A stretch of 64,000 nucleotides of DNA from Pseudomonas sp. 6D_7.1_Bac1 (GTDB lineage Bacteria; Pseudomonadota; Gammaproteobacteria; Pseudomonadales; Pseudomonadaceae). The position numbers were made by a program, and so were the translations under genes. The notes beneath the pieces are model-generated. The model was not told the DNA's origin. It worked only from the letters and a program-made list of their open reading frames with translations, and searched no databases. Location: contig NZ_JANLNW010000070.1 in NCBI RefSeq assembly GCF_025465945.1, forward strand, positions 1-64,000, written 5' to 3'. Positions 23,805 through 32,212 of the stretch are shown one piece after another (position 1 is the first letter of the stretch; the number at the start of each line of letters is the position of its first letter).

Positions 23805-24833
23805 ATGCATGCCTTCAAACACCTCAAACGCGTGGTCACCGACTGGTTCCTGTGCGGGATGCTGATCGCCACCCTGCTGTCTTATGCCTTCCCACACTTC
23901 GGCGCCACGGGCGGCGCGATGCATGCCGAGTGGGTGATCAACATCGGCGTGTTCCTGGTGTTCTTCCTGCACGGGGTCAACCTGTCGAGCGAGCAGATCC
24001 GTCACGGTTTGAAAAACTGGCGCCTGCACCTGATGGTTCAGGGCTTCACCTTCCTGGTGTTCCCGCTGATCTGGCTGGTGAGCGACAAGCTGCTGGGCTC
24101 GCACATTCCATCACTGCTGATGCTCGGCTTCTTCTACCTGTGCGCCCTGCCCTCGACCATTTCCTCTTCCGTGGCCTTGACCGGCAGCGCGGGCGGCAAC
24201 GTACCTGCGGCGATTCTCAATGCCAGCCTGTCGAGCGTGCTGGGGATTTTCCTCACGCCGCTGCTGGTGAGCTTCGTGGTGGGCAGCGGCGCTGGCGGTA
24301 TTGATCTGGGCTCAACCCTGCTCGACCTCTGCGCCATGTTGCTGCTGCCGCTGGTGCTGGGCCAATTGGTGCGACCGTTTTTCGGCCGGTTTTTCAGTCG
24401 CCACAAGCGCTACACCAACATCGTCGACAAACTGGTGATCCTGCTGCTGGTCTACGCCGCGTTCTGCAACTCGATGGTTTCCGGGATGTGGCAGCAACAG
24501 GGCAACACGGTGATTCTCAGCGCGCTGGTCGGCAGTGCGGTGCTGCTGGCGATCATTCTGTGGATGACCACCCGCACCGCCCGCGCCTTGAAATTCAGCC
24601 CGGCCGATGAGATCGCTGCGGTGTTCTGTGCCAGCAAAAAGTCTCTGGCGGCCGGTGCCCCGATGGCCGCGTTGATCTTCGGTGCCAACCCGGGCCTGGG
24701 TCTGATCCTGTTACCGATCATGATCTATCACCCGTTGCAGTTGATCGTCTGCTCGGTGATGGCCGAGGGTTACGCCAACCGCAATCGGGTCTTGGCCGAG
24801 CAGCAACGCGGCGCTGCCCTCAGCGCTCAATAA
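23805..24833 (+). CDS. SBF / bile acid:sodium symporter family protein (YfeH-like)
   Basis: The protein of 342 residues has about ten transmembrane segments and the SBF-like features FLHGVNLSSEQIRHGLKNWRLH, LCALPSTISSSVALTGSAGGNVPAAILNASLSSVLGIFLTP, and FCASKKSLAAGAPMA. It belongs to the bacterial group (YfeH/DUF4137) related to the bile-acid and arsenite transporters; natural substrates are uncertain. I took the ATG at 23805 (MHAFKHLKRVV); the one at 23787 is possible and adds six residues, and neither has a strong ribosome-binding site. Its stop overlaps the convergent thiolase stop by 14 bases. Confidence 0.85.
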   Translation: MHAFKHLKRVVTDWFLCGMLIATLLSYAFPHFGATGGAMHAEWVINIGVFLVFFLHGVNLSSEQIRHGLKNWRLHLMVQGFTFLVFPLIWLVSDKLLGSHIPSLLMLGFFYLCALPSTISSSVALTGSAGGNVPAAILNASLSSVLGIFLTPLLVSFVVGSGAGGIDLGSTLLDLCAMLLLPLVLGQLVRPFFGRFFSRHKRYTNIVDKLVILLLVYAAFCNSMVSGMWQQQGNTVILSALVGSAVLLAIILWMTTRTARALKFSPADEIAAVFCASKKSLAAGAPMAALIFGANPGLGLILLPIMIYHPLQLIVCSVMAEGYANRNRVLAEQQRGAALSAQ

Positions 24834-26097
24834 TGGCCGTCACACCCTGACCGCCAGCGGCGCAGATCGAGATCAACCCGCGCCCCTTCCCGGCGGCGTC
24901 CAGCAGCTTGGCGAGGTTGGCGACGATTCGCCCACCGGTCGCGGCAAACGGATGCCCGGCCGCCAGTGAACTGCCTTTGACGTTGAGCCGGCTGCGGTCG
25001 ATCGAACCCAGCGGCGCGTCGAGGCCGAGCCGGGTTTTGCAGTAGTCCGGGTCTTCCCAGGCCTTCAAGGTGCAGAGCACTTGCGCGGCGAAGGCTTCGT
25101 GGATTTCGTAGTAATCGAAGTCTTGCAGGGTCAGGCCGTTGCGCGCCAGCAAACGCGGTACCGCGTAGACCGGCGCCATCAGCAACCCTTCGGCACCGTT
25201 GACGAAATCCACCGCCGCCGCTTCGCCATCACGCCAGTACGCGAGGATCGGCAAGCCGCGTTCTTTGGCCCATTCTTCACTCCCCAACAGCACCAGCGAC
25301 GCGCCATCGGTCAGCGGTGTCGAGTTGCCGGCGGTGAGCGTACCTTTGTCGCTCTTTTCGAATACCGGTTTCAACGAGGCGAGTTTTTCCAGCGTCAGGT
25401 CCGGGCGCAGGTTGTTGTCGCGGGTCAGCCCCAGGAACGGTGTCATCAGATCGCTCTGCCAGCCTTCGGCGTAGGCCGCGGCCATGTTCTGATGGCTTTT
25501 CAGGGTCAGTTGATCCTGCTCGGCACGGGGAATGTCCCAGGTCTGCGCCATCAACTCGCAATGCTGCCCCATGGACAGCCCGGTGCGCGGCTCGCCGTTG
25601 CGCGGAAACTCGGGGATCAAATCCCGTGGACGCAATTGCAGGAAGGTTTTGAGCTTGTCACCGGTGCTCTTGGCGCGATTGGCTTGCAGCAGAATTTTGC
25701 GCAAGCCTTCGCTGACACTGATCGGCGCGTCCGAGGTGGTGTCCACACCGCCAGCAATACCACAGTCGATTTGCCCCAGGGCAATCTTGTTCGCCACCAA
25801 CAACGCTGCTTCCAGACCGGTGCCGCAGGCCTGCTGAATGTCGTAGGCAGGCGTGCTCGGCGACAGCCGGGAGCCGAGCACGCACTCACGGGTCAAGTTC
25901 AGGTCCCGGGAAAGCTTGAGCACCGCCCCCGCCACCACTTCCCCCATGCGCAGACCATGCAGGTTGTAGCGCTCGATCAGGCCTTCGAGCGCTGCCGTCA
26001 GCATGGCCTGGTTGCTGGCAGTGGCATACGGCCCATTGGAACGAGCGAAAGGAATGCGGTTACCGCCGATGATCGCGACGCGGCGCAGCTGAGTCAT
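24820..26097 (-). CDS. Acetyl-CoA C-acyltransferase (FadI-like thiolase)
   Basis: The 425-residue thiolase cleaves 3-ketoacyl-CoA with CoA or forms acetoacetyl-CoA. Active-site residues are visible: nucleophilic Cys in QQACGTGLEAA (about C93), His in YYEIHEAFAAQV, and the C-terminal GHPFAATGGR His; the usual final CxxG cysteine is in ISICAAGGQG. Length fits the FadI/long-thiolase group rather than the 390-residue FadA. AGAAGGAG supports the ATG at 26097. Divergently placed are a long FabG and a MaoC-like hydratase, which together supply the other two chemical steps of a beta-oxidation or PHA-type cycle. Confidence 0.92.
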   Translation of the reverse strand: MTQLRRVAIIGGNRIPFARSNGPYATASNQAMLTAALEGLIERYNLHGLRMGEVVAGAVLKLSRDLNLTRECVLGSRLSPSTPAYDIQQACGTGLEAALLVANKIALGQIDCGIAGGVDTTSDAPISVSEGLRKILLQANRAKSTGDKLKTFLQLRPRDLIPEFPRNGEPRTGLSMGQHCELMAQTWDIPRAEQDQLTLKSHQNMAAAYAEGWQSDLMTPFLGLTRDNNLRPDLTLEKLASLKPVFEKSDKGTLTAGNSTPLTDGASLVLLGSEEWAKERGLPILAYWRDGEAAAVDFVNGAEGLLMAPVYAVPRLLARNGLTLQDFDYYEIHEAFAAQVLCTLKAWEDPDYCKTRLGLDAPLGSIDRSRLNVKGSSLAAGHPFAATGGRIVANLAKLLDAAGKGRGLISICAAGGQGVTAIIER

Positions 26098-26138
26098 GAA
26101 AAGCTCCTTCTGAAATTTAAAATTTGAAAGCAAAACCC

Positions 26139-26228
26139 TGTGGGAGCGAGCTTGCTCGCGATGAGGCCGGCACATTCAAAGTTTTTGCCGGCTGACACAC
26201 CGCAATCGCGAGCAGGCTCGCTCCCACA
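26139..26228. repeat. REP pair in the thiolase/FabG divergent region
   Basis: Two inverted REP copies sit between two divergently transcribed genes, an unusual place since REPs normally lie after stop codons. Together with flanks this 302-base gap holds the two promoters. Confidence 0.88.
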
Positions 26229-26399
26229 GGTGCTGCATTCCCATGCCAGGTCCGCATTCGCCTGAATACCCTGCCAACCTACAAAAAGCCCGGATTCAAA
26301 CTAATCTGCTGTGATCAAGCGTAGGCCTTATCTCGCGGATCGAACGACTGATGGCGATTCGTGGTCCACACTTTGCCCCCCGCTGCTGGAGTACGTTCC

Positions 26400-27752
26400 A
26401 TGTCAGACCGTTACATCGACTTCGCCAATTCGTCCCTCGGCCACCGCGTGGTTGGAGCCCTTGGCCTGCCGTCGCCGGTTCGTCTTGAGCGCTGGGAGGC
26501 CGGTCGCCTGCGGCCCGTCAATGGTGCGCTGATGATCGGTGGCGGCCCATTGGCGCAAAACGTCAGCGCGTTCGCCAACAAGCTCACCGAGCAGATCTAC
26601 AGCTATGGGCCCGAACCGTTGGTGGCCCAGGCGTGGATTCCCGGCCATGGCCCCAAACTCAAAGCGGTGGTGTTCGATGCCAGCGATCTGGTCCAGACCG
26701 AGCAGCTCAAGCAACTGCGCGAGTTCTTTCAGCCGTTGATGAAAAACCTCGATCACAGCGCTCATCTGGTCATCCTGGGGCGCGCACCGGAGACCTTCAG
26801 CGACCCGTTCGCCGCCAGTGCCCAACGCGCGCTTGAGGGCTTCAGCCGCTCGCTGGCCAAGGAACTGCGCAGCGGCGGCACCTTGCAGTTGCTGTATGTC
26901 GGGGCCGGGGCTGAAGGGCAACTTGAAGGCGCGCTACGGTTTTTCCTCTCGCCAAAAAGTGCTTATGTCTCGGGACAGGTTGTGCGGCTGAACGCTTGCG
27001 ACACTCAAGTCCAGGACTGGACCCGCCCATTGGCTGGCCGCACGGCGCTGGTCACGGGCGCGGCTCGCGGGATCGGCGCGTCGATCGCCGAGACCCTGGC
27101 CCGCGACGGTGCGGATGTGGTGCTGCTGGATGTGCCACCGGCCAAGACCGATCTCGATGCCCTCGCCGCCCGCCTCGGTGGCAACAGCATCACCCTCGAT
27201 ATCTGCGCCGAAGACGCCGCCACGCAGTTGATCCAGCAGTTGCCGAACGGCATCGACATCGTGGTCCACAACGCCGGTATCACCCGCGACAAAACCCTGG
27301 CCAACATGACCCCTGAATTCTGGGACGCGGTGCTCGCGGTGAACCTGAATGCACCGCAAGTGCTGACCAAAGCGCTGCTCGACAGCGGCACCCTGCGCGA
27401 TAACGGACGGGTGATTCTGTTGGCCTCGATCAGCGGCATCGCCGGCAATCGCGGGCAAACCAATTACGCCGCGAGCAAGGCCGGACTGATTGGCCTGGCG
27501 CAGGCCTGGGCACCGCTGTTGAGTGAGCGCGGGATCAGCATCAACGCCGTAGCGCCGGGCTTTATCGAAACCCAAATGACCGCGCACATTCCGTTTGCCT
27601 TGCGTGAGGTCGGGCGACGCATGAGTTCACTGGGGCAAGGCGGGCTGCCACAAGACGTCGCCGAAGCCGTGGCCTGGCTTGCTCAGCCCGGCAGCGGCGC
27701 GGTCAGCGGGCAAGCGCTGCGGGTGTGTGGCCAAAGTGTATTGGGAGCTTGA
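26400..27752 (+). CDS. High-molecular-weight 3-oxoacyl-ACP/CoA reductase (FabG4-like)
   Basis: The 450-residue protein has two parts. Residues about 1-205 form a degenerate Rossmann-like flavodoxin-type domain. Residues about 210-450 are a full SDR reductase with the cofactor motif VTGAARGIGASIAETLARDG, NAGITRDKT, and the catalytic Ser-Tyr-Lys in ASISGIAGNRGQTNYAASKAG. The layout and length match the NADH-preferring FabG4 group of mycobacteria rather than housekeeping FabG of about 247 residues. It reduces 3-ketoacyl-CoA or -ACP to the 3-hydroxy form. It is followed three bases later by the MaoC-like gene (same operon) and is divergent from the thiolase. Confidence 0.9.
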   Translation: MSDRYIDFANSSLGHRVVGALGLPSPVRLERWEAGRLRPVNGALMIGGGPLAQNVSAFANKLTEQIYSYGPEPLVAQAWIPGHGPKLKAVVFDASDLVQTEQLKQLREFFQPLMKNLDHSAHLVILGRAPETFSDPFAASAQRALEGFSRSLAKELRSGGTLQLLYVGAGAEGQLEGALRFFLSPKSAYVSGQVVRLNACDTQVQDWTRPLAGRTALVTGAARGIGASIAETLARDGADVVLLDVPPAKTDLDALAARLGGNSITLDICAEDAATQLIQQLPNGIDIVVHNAGITRDKTLANMTPEFWDAVLAVNLNAPQVLTKALLDSGTLRDNGRVILLASISGIAGNRGQTNYAASKAGLIGLAQAWAPLLSERGISINAVAPGFIETQMTAHIPFALREVGRRMSSLGQGGLPQDVAEAVAWLAQPGSGAVSGQALRVCGQSVLGA

Positions 27753-27754
27753 GC

Positions 27755-28609
27755 ATGGCGACGGATTGGCATTCACAGAGCAGTACACCGTACTTGCCCG
27801 AGCTGTATTGGCGGGCAGCGACACGGCGCAAGATCACTGGCACCACCCTGCCTGAGGATGGCTTTCGTTGCTGGGTCAACGTTGACCCCAAACGCTTGGC
27901 GGCTTATCGCAAGGTCTGTGGTTTTACCGATGACGGTTTGCTGCCGCCGACGTACCCCCATGTGCTGGCGTTCACCTTGCAGATGCAATTGCTCACCGCC
28001 AAGGCGTTTCCGTTTCCGCTGCTGGGGCTGGTTCACCTGGCCAATCGCATCCGCATTCTGCGGCCCTTGGGCGGTGTCGGCCGAGTACAGGTGAGCGTGC
28101 GGGTGCAGAACCTGCAGTCCCACGCAAAGGGCGCAGTGTTTGAGTTAGTCACCAGTGTTGATGATGCACTCGGGCCGCTCTGGGAAGCCGAAAGCCAGAT
28201 GCTCTGCAAGGGTGTGAAACTTGCCGGCGAAGCCATCGAGCCGACGACAGATTCGGTGCTGGCCATGAACGAGCTCACCCGCTGGTGGGCGCCCAGCGAG
28301 ACTGGCCGGCGCTACGCCAGGGTTTCCGGTGACTACAACCCGATCCACCTGAGCGCTGCCAGCGCCAGACTGTTCGGTTTTCCCCGGGCCATCGCCCACG
28401 GTTTGTGGATCAAGGCGCGCACCCTCGCAGCACTGAGCGGGCATCTGCCGACCTCGAATATCGAGATTGCCGTGCAGTTCAAGAAGCCGGTGCGCTTGCC
28501 CAGCGAGGTGACCTTACTGGCCAGCGCTGCCGGTTCAAGCGGCGATTTCAACGTGGTCGGTGCCGGGGATCTGGAACACATGCTCGGTACCTGGCGACCG
28601 CTTGCCTGA
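27755..28609 (+). CDS. MaoC-like (R)-specific enoyl-CoA hydratase
   Basis: The 284-residue double-hotdog protein has the hydratase-2 motif in its C-terminal half: SGDYNPIHLSAASARLFGFPRAIAHGLW with the Asp and His of the catalytic dyad (near 190-195). The N-terminal hotdog half is degenerate, as in eukaryote-like and mycobacterial MaoC heterofused proteins. It hydrates trans-2-enoyl-CoA to (R)-3-hydroxyacyl-CoA. It starts 2 bases after the FabG4-like stop with GGAG ahead, so it is translationally coupled. It is convergent with the DMT-family gene. Confidence 0.9.
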   Translation: MATDWHSQSSTPYLPELYWRAATRRKITGTTLPEDGFRCWVNVDPKRLAAYRKVCGFTDDGLLPPTYPHVLAFTLQMQLLTAKAFPFPLLGLVHLANRIRILRPLGGVGRVQVSVRVQNLQSHAKGAVFELVTSVDDALGPLWEAESQMLCKGVKLAGEAIEPTTDSVLAMNELTRWWAPSETGRRYARVSGDYNPIHLSAASARLFGFPRAIAHGLWIKARTLAALSGHLPTSNIEIAVQFKKPVRLPSEVTLLASAAGSSGDFNVVGAGDLEHMLGTWRPLA

Positions 28610-28629
28610 GGCGGCTCAGTCGCGAGAAA

Positions 28630-29079
28630 TCAGCCGCGCCGAATAAAAAACACACCCGCCATAATCAGCACCAGCCCGACAATCTTGCCGGCGCTGACCG
28701 GCGCCTCGCGAAACCCGGCCCAACCGAAATGATCCAGGGCCATCGCCATACCCAATTGCCCGGCCAATACCAGCGCCATGAACAGCATGGCGCCAATACG
28801 CGGTCCTGCGAAGGCGGCCGTGGTAATGAAAAATGCGCCGAGCAAACCACCGGACCAGTGCCACCAGGTCAAGCTTTTGAGCGTCACCAACGCAGGCGTT
28901 TCACGCTGGATCAGGACCAGCAGCAACAACGCCAGGGTGCCGACAAAAAACGAAATCAACGCAGCGGCGAGGACACTCGACACCTGCTTGGCCAATTGGC
29001 CATTGATGCCGGCTTGCAGCGGTAAAAACGCACCTGCGATAAAGGGCAGGCAAAGTAACCACCAGACGGGGGCCGGCAT
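28630..29079 (-). CDS. DMT-superfamily membrane protein, YdcZ/DUF606 family
   Basis: The 149-residue protein has five hydrophobic helices, begins PVWWLLCLPFIAGAFLPLQAGINGQLAK and contains LVTLKSLTWWHWSGGLLGAFFITTAAFAGPRIGAMLFMALVLAGQL, typical of the half-size DUF606 proteins that resemble one half of EamA transporters. They probably act as homo- or heterodimeric exporters; substrate unknown. I chose the ATG at 29079 since the family starts there; the upstream frame to 29133 is not membrane-like. Confidence 0.9.
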   Translation of the reverse strand: MPAPVWWLLCLPFIAGAFLPLQAGINGQLAKQVSSVLAAALISFFVGTLALLLLVLIQRETPALVTLKSLTWWHWSGGLLGAFFITTAAFAGPRIGAMLFMALVLAGQLGMAMALDHFGWAGFREAPVSAGKIVGLVLIMAGVFFIRRG

Positions 29080-29419
29080 GCTGTTCTCCAATGAGTGAAT
29101 GAGGCGCGCAGTATACGCCGTCCCTTCGCTCAACCGCAGGCACTAGCCAAGGCTGCGAACGTTTAAAGCAGCAGTAAAGAAATCGCAACCTTCGGTTGTT
29201 TCTACAGGACTCGCTAACAATCATGCCCCGTCGAACAGGGTTAATTATATCTATATAACTTAAGTTTTTTGACACACTCATGGCGCGCGAAAAAATATCA
29301 CCTATTGAGCTGCACGGTTATTTAATAAATAAATAACTGCCCCCCAGGTGCAACCTTGCCGAATAAACACTAGTTATTCATCGCAACACTCCAACCTCGG
29401 GTTTGGTCACCCACGGTGT
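29080..29419. other. AT-rich intergenic region at the left edge of the quorum-sensing locus
   Basis: These 340 bases hold no gene that I can see. Composition falls markedly (runs such as TTAATTATATCTATATAACT near 29240). A purely A/T-stemmed hairpin (GTTATTTA / TAAATAAC, 29317-29337) lies 80 bases beyond the luxR stop and could end that transcript weakly. The shift in composition suggests the border of an acquired segment. Confidence 0.5.
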
Positions 29420-30139
29420 TTACTTCCAGAGCAAGCCCATGAGGGAAGCCTTGACCGCAGCGGCGATCTTGTTCTGACAACCCAGTTTCTTGAGGCAATG
29501 GTTTATATGGAAATTGACCGTTCTCTTGGTAATGCCCAGGATGACGGAAACATCGTCCGATGTTTTTCCGTCAGCGGTCCATTGCAGAATTTCCTTTTCC
29601 CGTTGAGACAACTCTATGGGCACCGGCAGAACAGATCCCACCCCCCGCTGCTGTAACCGAGTCATGCCCAAATGGGTGATCTGTGCAAGCCAGGAGAGCT
29701 CAGCCTGTTTGGTCTTGAGCTCCAGGGCCGTGATCGGGTCGCTGCCGCGGGCGAACGTCACCAGCCCCTGCGCTTCGCTATTGAGCAGCATTTGCCCCCA
29801 TCCCTCCGAGAGTCCATGACAGTGCGCATCCCGCCAGAAATCAGGAGCCCGGGCCTTGAGTTCGGCGTCCCACAGCACGGGTTTAACGCTTCTGAGTGCT
29901 CGGGTGACGTAGGGATCGATTTCCAGGTAGCGATTGGCCGCGTAGGCCGTCTGCCAGGCAGGTGAGTAATTGTTTATAAGAAACAAGCAAGGCTTGGTGA
30001 GAGGGAAAAGTGTTCTTGAACCATAAGCCACATAGTCAAACTCCAACTGTCGGGCAACGGTTTTGATATTGTCGAACAATAACTCGACGTCCGTCGCGGA
30101 CACAGCATTTTCCAACAGTTCAGCCTGCCAGTGCGACAT
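29420..30139 (-). CDS. LuxR-type acyl-homoserine-lactone receptor/regulator
   Basis: The 239-residue protein has an N-terminal AHL-binding domain (about 15-165) and a C-terminal LuxR helix-turn-helix (about 174-235: IELSQREKEILQWTADGKTSDDVSVILGITKRTVNFHI). The residues conserved in AHL receptors are present: W62, Y66, D75, P76 and W90 in the pocket, and E181, L185, G191 in the HTH, with the same spacings as TraR. So it should be a true AHL sensor, not a LuxR solo of the plant-signal type. AAAGGAA precedes the ATG. It is divergent from the AHL synthase gene with a lux box between. Confidence 0.95.
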   Translation of the reverse strand: MSHWQAELLENAVSATDVELLFDNIKTVARQLEFDYVAYGSRTLFPLTKPCLFLINNYSPAWQTAYAANRYLEIDPYVTRALRSVKPVLWDAELKARAPDFWRDAHCHGLSEGWGQMLLNSEAQGLVTFARGSDPITALELKTKQAELSWLAQITHLGMTRLQQRGVGSVLPVPIELSQREKEILQWTADGKTSDDVSVILGITKRTVNFHINHCLKKLGCQNKIAAAVKASLMGLLWK

Positions 30140-30213
30140 AGAGATTCCTTTCTCTTCTTTATTGCTATCGGCCTTGTGCCAACATGCCTAGCATATTTCC
30201 AAACATTTCCGAT

Positions 30214-30233
30214 ACCTGTCAAGGTTGACAGTA
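30214..30233. promoter_or_regulatory. lux box upstream of the AHL synthase gene
   Basis: ACCTGTCAAGGTTGACAGTA is a 20-bp near-perfect dyad of lux-box type. A -10 element TCTAAT (30255-30260) places its centre about 43 bases before the probable transcription start, the standard class-II position for LuxR-type activation. It lies 60 bases before the synthase ATG. Confidence 0.85.
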
Positions 30234-30292
30234 GTGCGCAATCTCGCCGTGCACTCTAATCAGCACCCGACAAGTCACAAAAGGAAGATGTG

Positions 30293-30844
30293 ATGGATTA
30301 CTTATCAGGACGTTACGACGAGCTAACATCAGTCGATCGTCAGCGGTTGGCACAATATCGGTATCAGGTGTTCGTTGAACACCTCGGCTGGCAATTGCCG
30401 ACCCCGCCCGATTTCGAGTTCGACCAGTTCGACCATAGCGGCACTCATTACATCGTCGCTGAACAGGACGACGGAAACATAAAAGGATGCGCACGCCTGT
30501 TGCCCACCACCCAGCCGTATCTACTGAGTGAGGTGTTCACCTCATTGCTGGGTGGCGCTCCCGCCCCTTGCCAGGATGACATTTGGGAGCTGTCACGCTT
30601 TACCTCTCTGGACCTTGATGCTCAGCCCAGCAAATACGAACAGATGTCCGACGAAAACACCGTTGGCCTGTTCATGGCCACCCTCGATTACGCCAAAACC
30701 TGCGGTGTTTCGCATCTGGTGTCGGTTTCCCCTGTGGCTATCGGTCGTCTGTTGAAGCGCGGCGGCATAGATTTCAAATGGCTGGCACCTCCCCAAGTGC
30801 TGGACAACCGTACCCTGGGGGCCTGCTGCATCACCGTACAGTAA
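30293..30844 (+). CDS. LuxI-type acyl-homoserine-lactone synthase
   Basis: The 183-residue enzyme makes an N-acyl-homoserine lactone from S-adenosylmethionine and an acyl-ACP. All the conserved LuxI positions are present: R23, F27, W33, D44, D47, R68, F82, E99 and R102. I chose the ATG at 30293, seven bases after AAGGA; the GTG three bases earlier is less likely. The acyl chain length cannot be read from the sequence. It is divergent from its cognate LuxR gene and is followed 120 bases later by the AfsA-type gene on the same strand with no terminator between, so the downstream operon is probably under lux-box control. Confidence 0.96.
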   Translation: MDYLSGRYDELTSVDRQRLAQYRYQVFVEHLGWQLPTPPDFEFDQFDHSGTHYIVAEQDDGNIKGCARLLPTTQPYLLSEVFTSLLGGAPAPCQDDIWELSRFTSLDLDAQPSKYEQMSDENTVGLFMATLDYAKTCGVSHLVSVSPVAIGRLLKRGGIDFKWLAPPQVLDNRTLGACCITVQ

Positions 30845-30964
30845 CCCTTTGAACAAGATGATGAAGCTGCCGACACGAGTCGACCGGCTCATATCGGCGT
30901 GGGTCGATCTCGAGACATGGATAGTTATTGCTGGAAAACCAGCGTTCAACACAGAGGGAAGATC

Positions 30965-32212
30965 ATGATCGACATGGAAAGGAAAGTTGGAAAAGACATC
31001 GTACATAAAGGCCACGATGACGATGTTTTGATCTACGACGCTCGCCACCAGCTACCCGCCTGGCTGTCCGCCGCCATCGTTCAACAGGCGAACCTTGATC
31101 CAGTGGCCCTCGACATCGTAAACCAGGCCTATCGCCTGGACGGCAATCGACTGGTGCTGCGCTCGTTACCGACGATTATCGGCCTGGACGAACTCGAACA
31201 GGCGGGCATGTCGGCCTGGCTGCCAGAGCTTCTGGCCTGCTACGAAAAAGCGACCGACCACCTAATACTGACAGGTGTCTGGGTACTGGAAAGTACCGAA
31301 GCCAAGCTGGCGCAACTGCTGGGTTACGACGACCTGCTCGACGTAGGGCAACGGCGACGGGTGCATGATGTCCTCAAGCATCTGGACGGTTGCCCACAGC
31401 AAGGCTTGCTGTACTTCACTCTGTTCAACGACACCTCCAATTACTTCTTTTACCGCAAGCATCATGAACACGTTCCGGGCCTGATGTTGATCGAAGCCGC
31501 CCGGCAGGCCATGTACGCGCAATTCTACGAACACAGTGGGTATGCACGCGGTGAGGTGTCGATTTCCATCGTTGACCTGTTGTCGAGCTTCCCCCGTTAT
31601 ACCGAGTCGTCTTTTCAGGTCGACGTACTCGTCGGCGATTACGACGAGCTGGCGCAACCTCGGGCACGAAAAGTCGACAAGCGCGCACGTTTCTTCCAGA
31701 GGGGCGAACTGGTGGCCGATATCCGGCTCCACGGTGAAATCATCAAAATGCCCGTCTTCAAGCGCATGCGAAATATCAATATCGATCCGGCCCACTGGTT
31801 CCGGCCGCTCAAAGGTATACGCCATGAAGTGCTGGTACGCCTTGAATGCGGTCGTCATCTGGCCGGCCAGTTGGAGTTGCTTTCAATGGCCGGACTGCAA
31901 GTCCAGTGTGATAGCTCGGTCAGCCCGCTCGACGCGCCCGCGCAGGGGCATGTCTATCTGTATCTGGAAAACGAGGGAATGATCAGCCTGCCAGTGCAAT
32001 CGGTCCACGAAAGTGATGCGCCAAAGGGCCGCCGGCTCAAACTGCAACTGGCGGACCTGGATTCGCAGTTGCGATTCAAATGGCGAGAAGTGCTCAAGCA
32101 GTTCACTTACTTCTCCCATCAGGAAACAGTCCCCGCCCCTGCTCTCGAGCAGCCGGTCTGGATGACGCCTAACCAGGCGTCGTCAATGCCTGATCAGAGG
32201 ACTGAGGCATGA
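30965..32212 (+). CDS. AfsA-type (A-factor biosynthesis hotdog) protein
   Basis: This 415-residue protein has the AfsA hotdog signature near 158-190: SNYFFYRKHHEHVPGLMLIE, then AARQAMYAQFYEHSG. AfsA of Streptomyces joins a 3-ketoacyl chain to dihydroxyacetone phosphate in the first step of gamma-butyrolactone hormone synthesis. Unlike AfsA it seems to have only one recognisable hotdog signature, flanked by an N-terminal region of about 145 residues (LRSLPTIIGLDELEQAG) and a C-terminal domain (about 283-385) with a PilZ-like pattern (GQLELLSMAGLQVQC, GHVYLYLENEG); the PilZ reading is weak. I chose the ATG at 30965 after GAGGGAAG; one at 30899 is possible. Its stop overlaps the next start (ATGA). 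Catalytic activity is inferred. Confidence 0.8.
   Translation: MIDMERKVGKDIVHKGHDDDVLIYDARHQLPAWLSAAIVQQANLDPVALDIVNQAYRLDGNRLVLRSLPTIIGLDELEQAGMSAWLPELLACYEKATDHLILTGVWVLESTEAKLAQLLGYDDLLDVGQRRRVHDVLKHLDGCPQQGLLYFTLFNDTSNYFFYRKHHEHVPGLMLIEAARQAMYAQFYEHSGYARGEVSISIVDLLSSFPRYTESSFQVDVLVGDYDELAQPRARKVDKRARFFQRGELVADIRLHGEIIKMPVFKRMRNINIDPAHWFRPLKGIRHEVLVRLECGRHLAGQLELLSMAGLQVQCDSSVSPLDAPAQGHVYLYLENEGMISLPVQSVHESDAPKGRRLKLQLADLDSQLRFKWREVLKQFTYFSHQETVPAPALEQPVWMTPNQASSMPDQRTEA

Noticed and set aside
30845..30964. A second lux box before the AfsA-type gene
   Set aside because: I searched the 120-base gap and saw only short, poorly matched dyads, none with the lux-box pattern.
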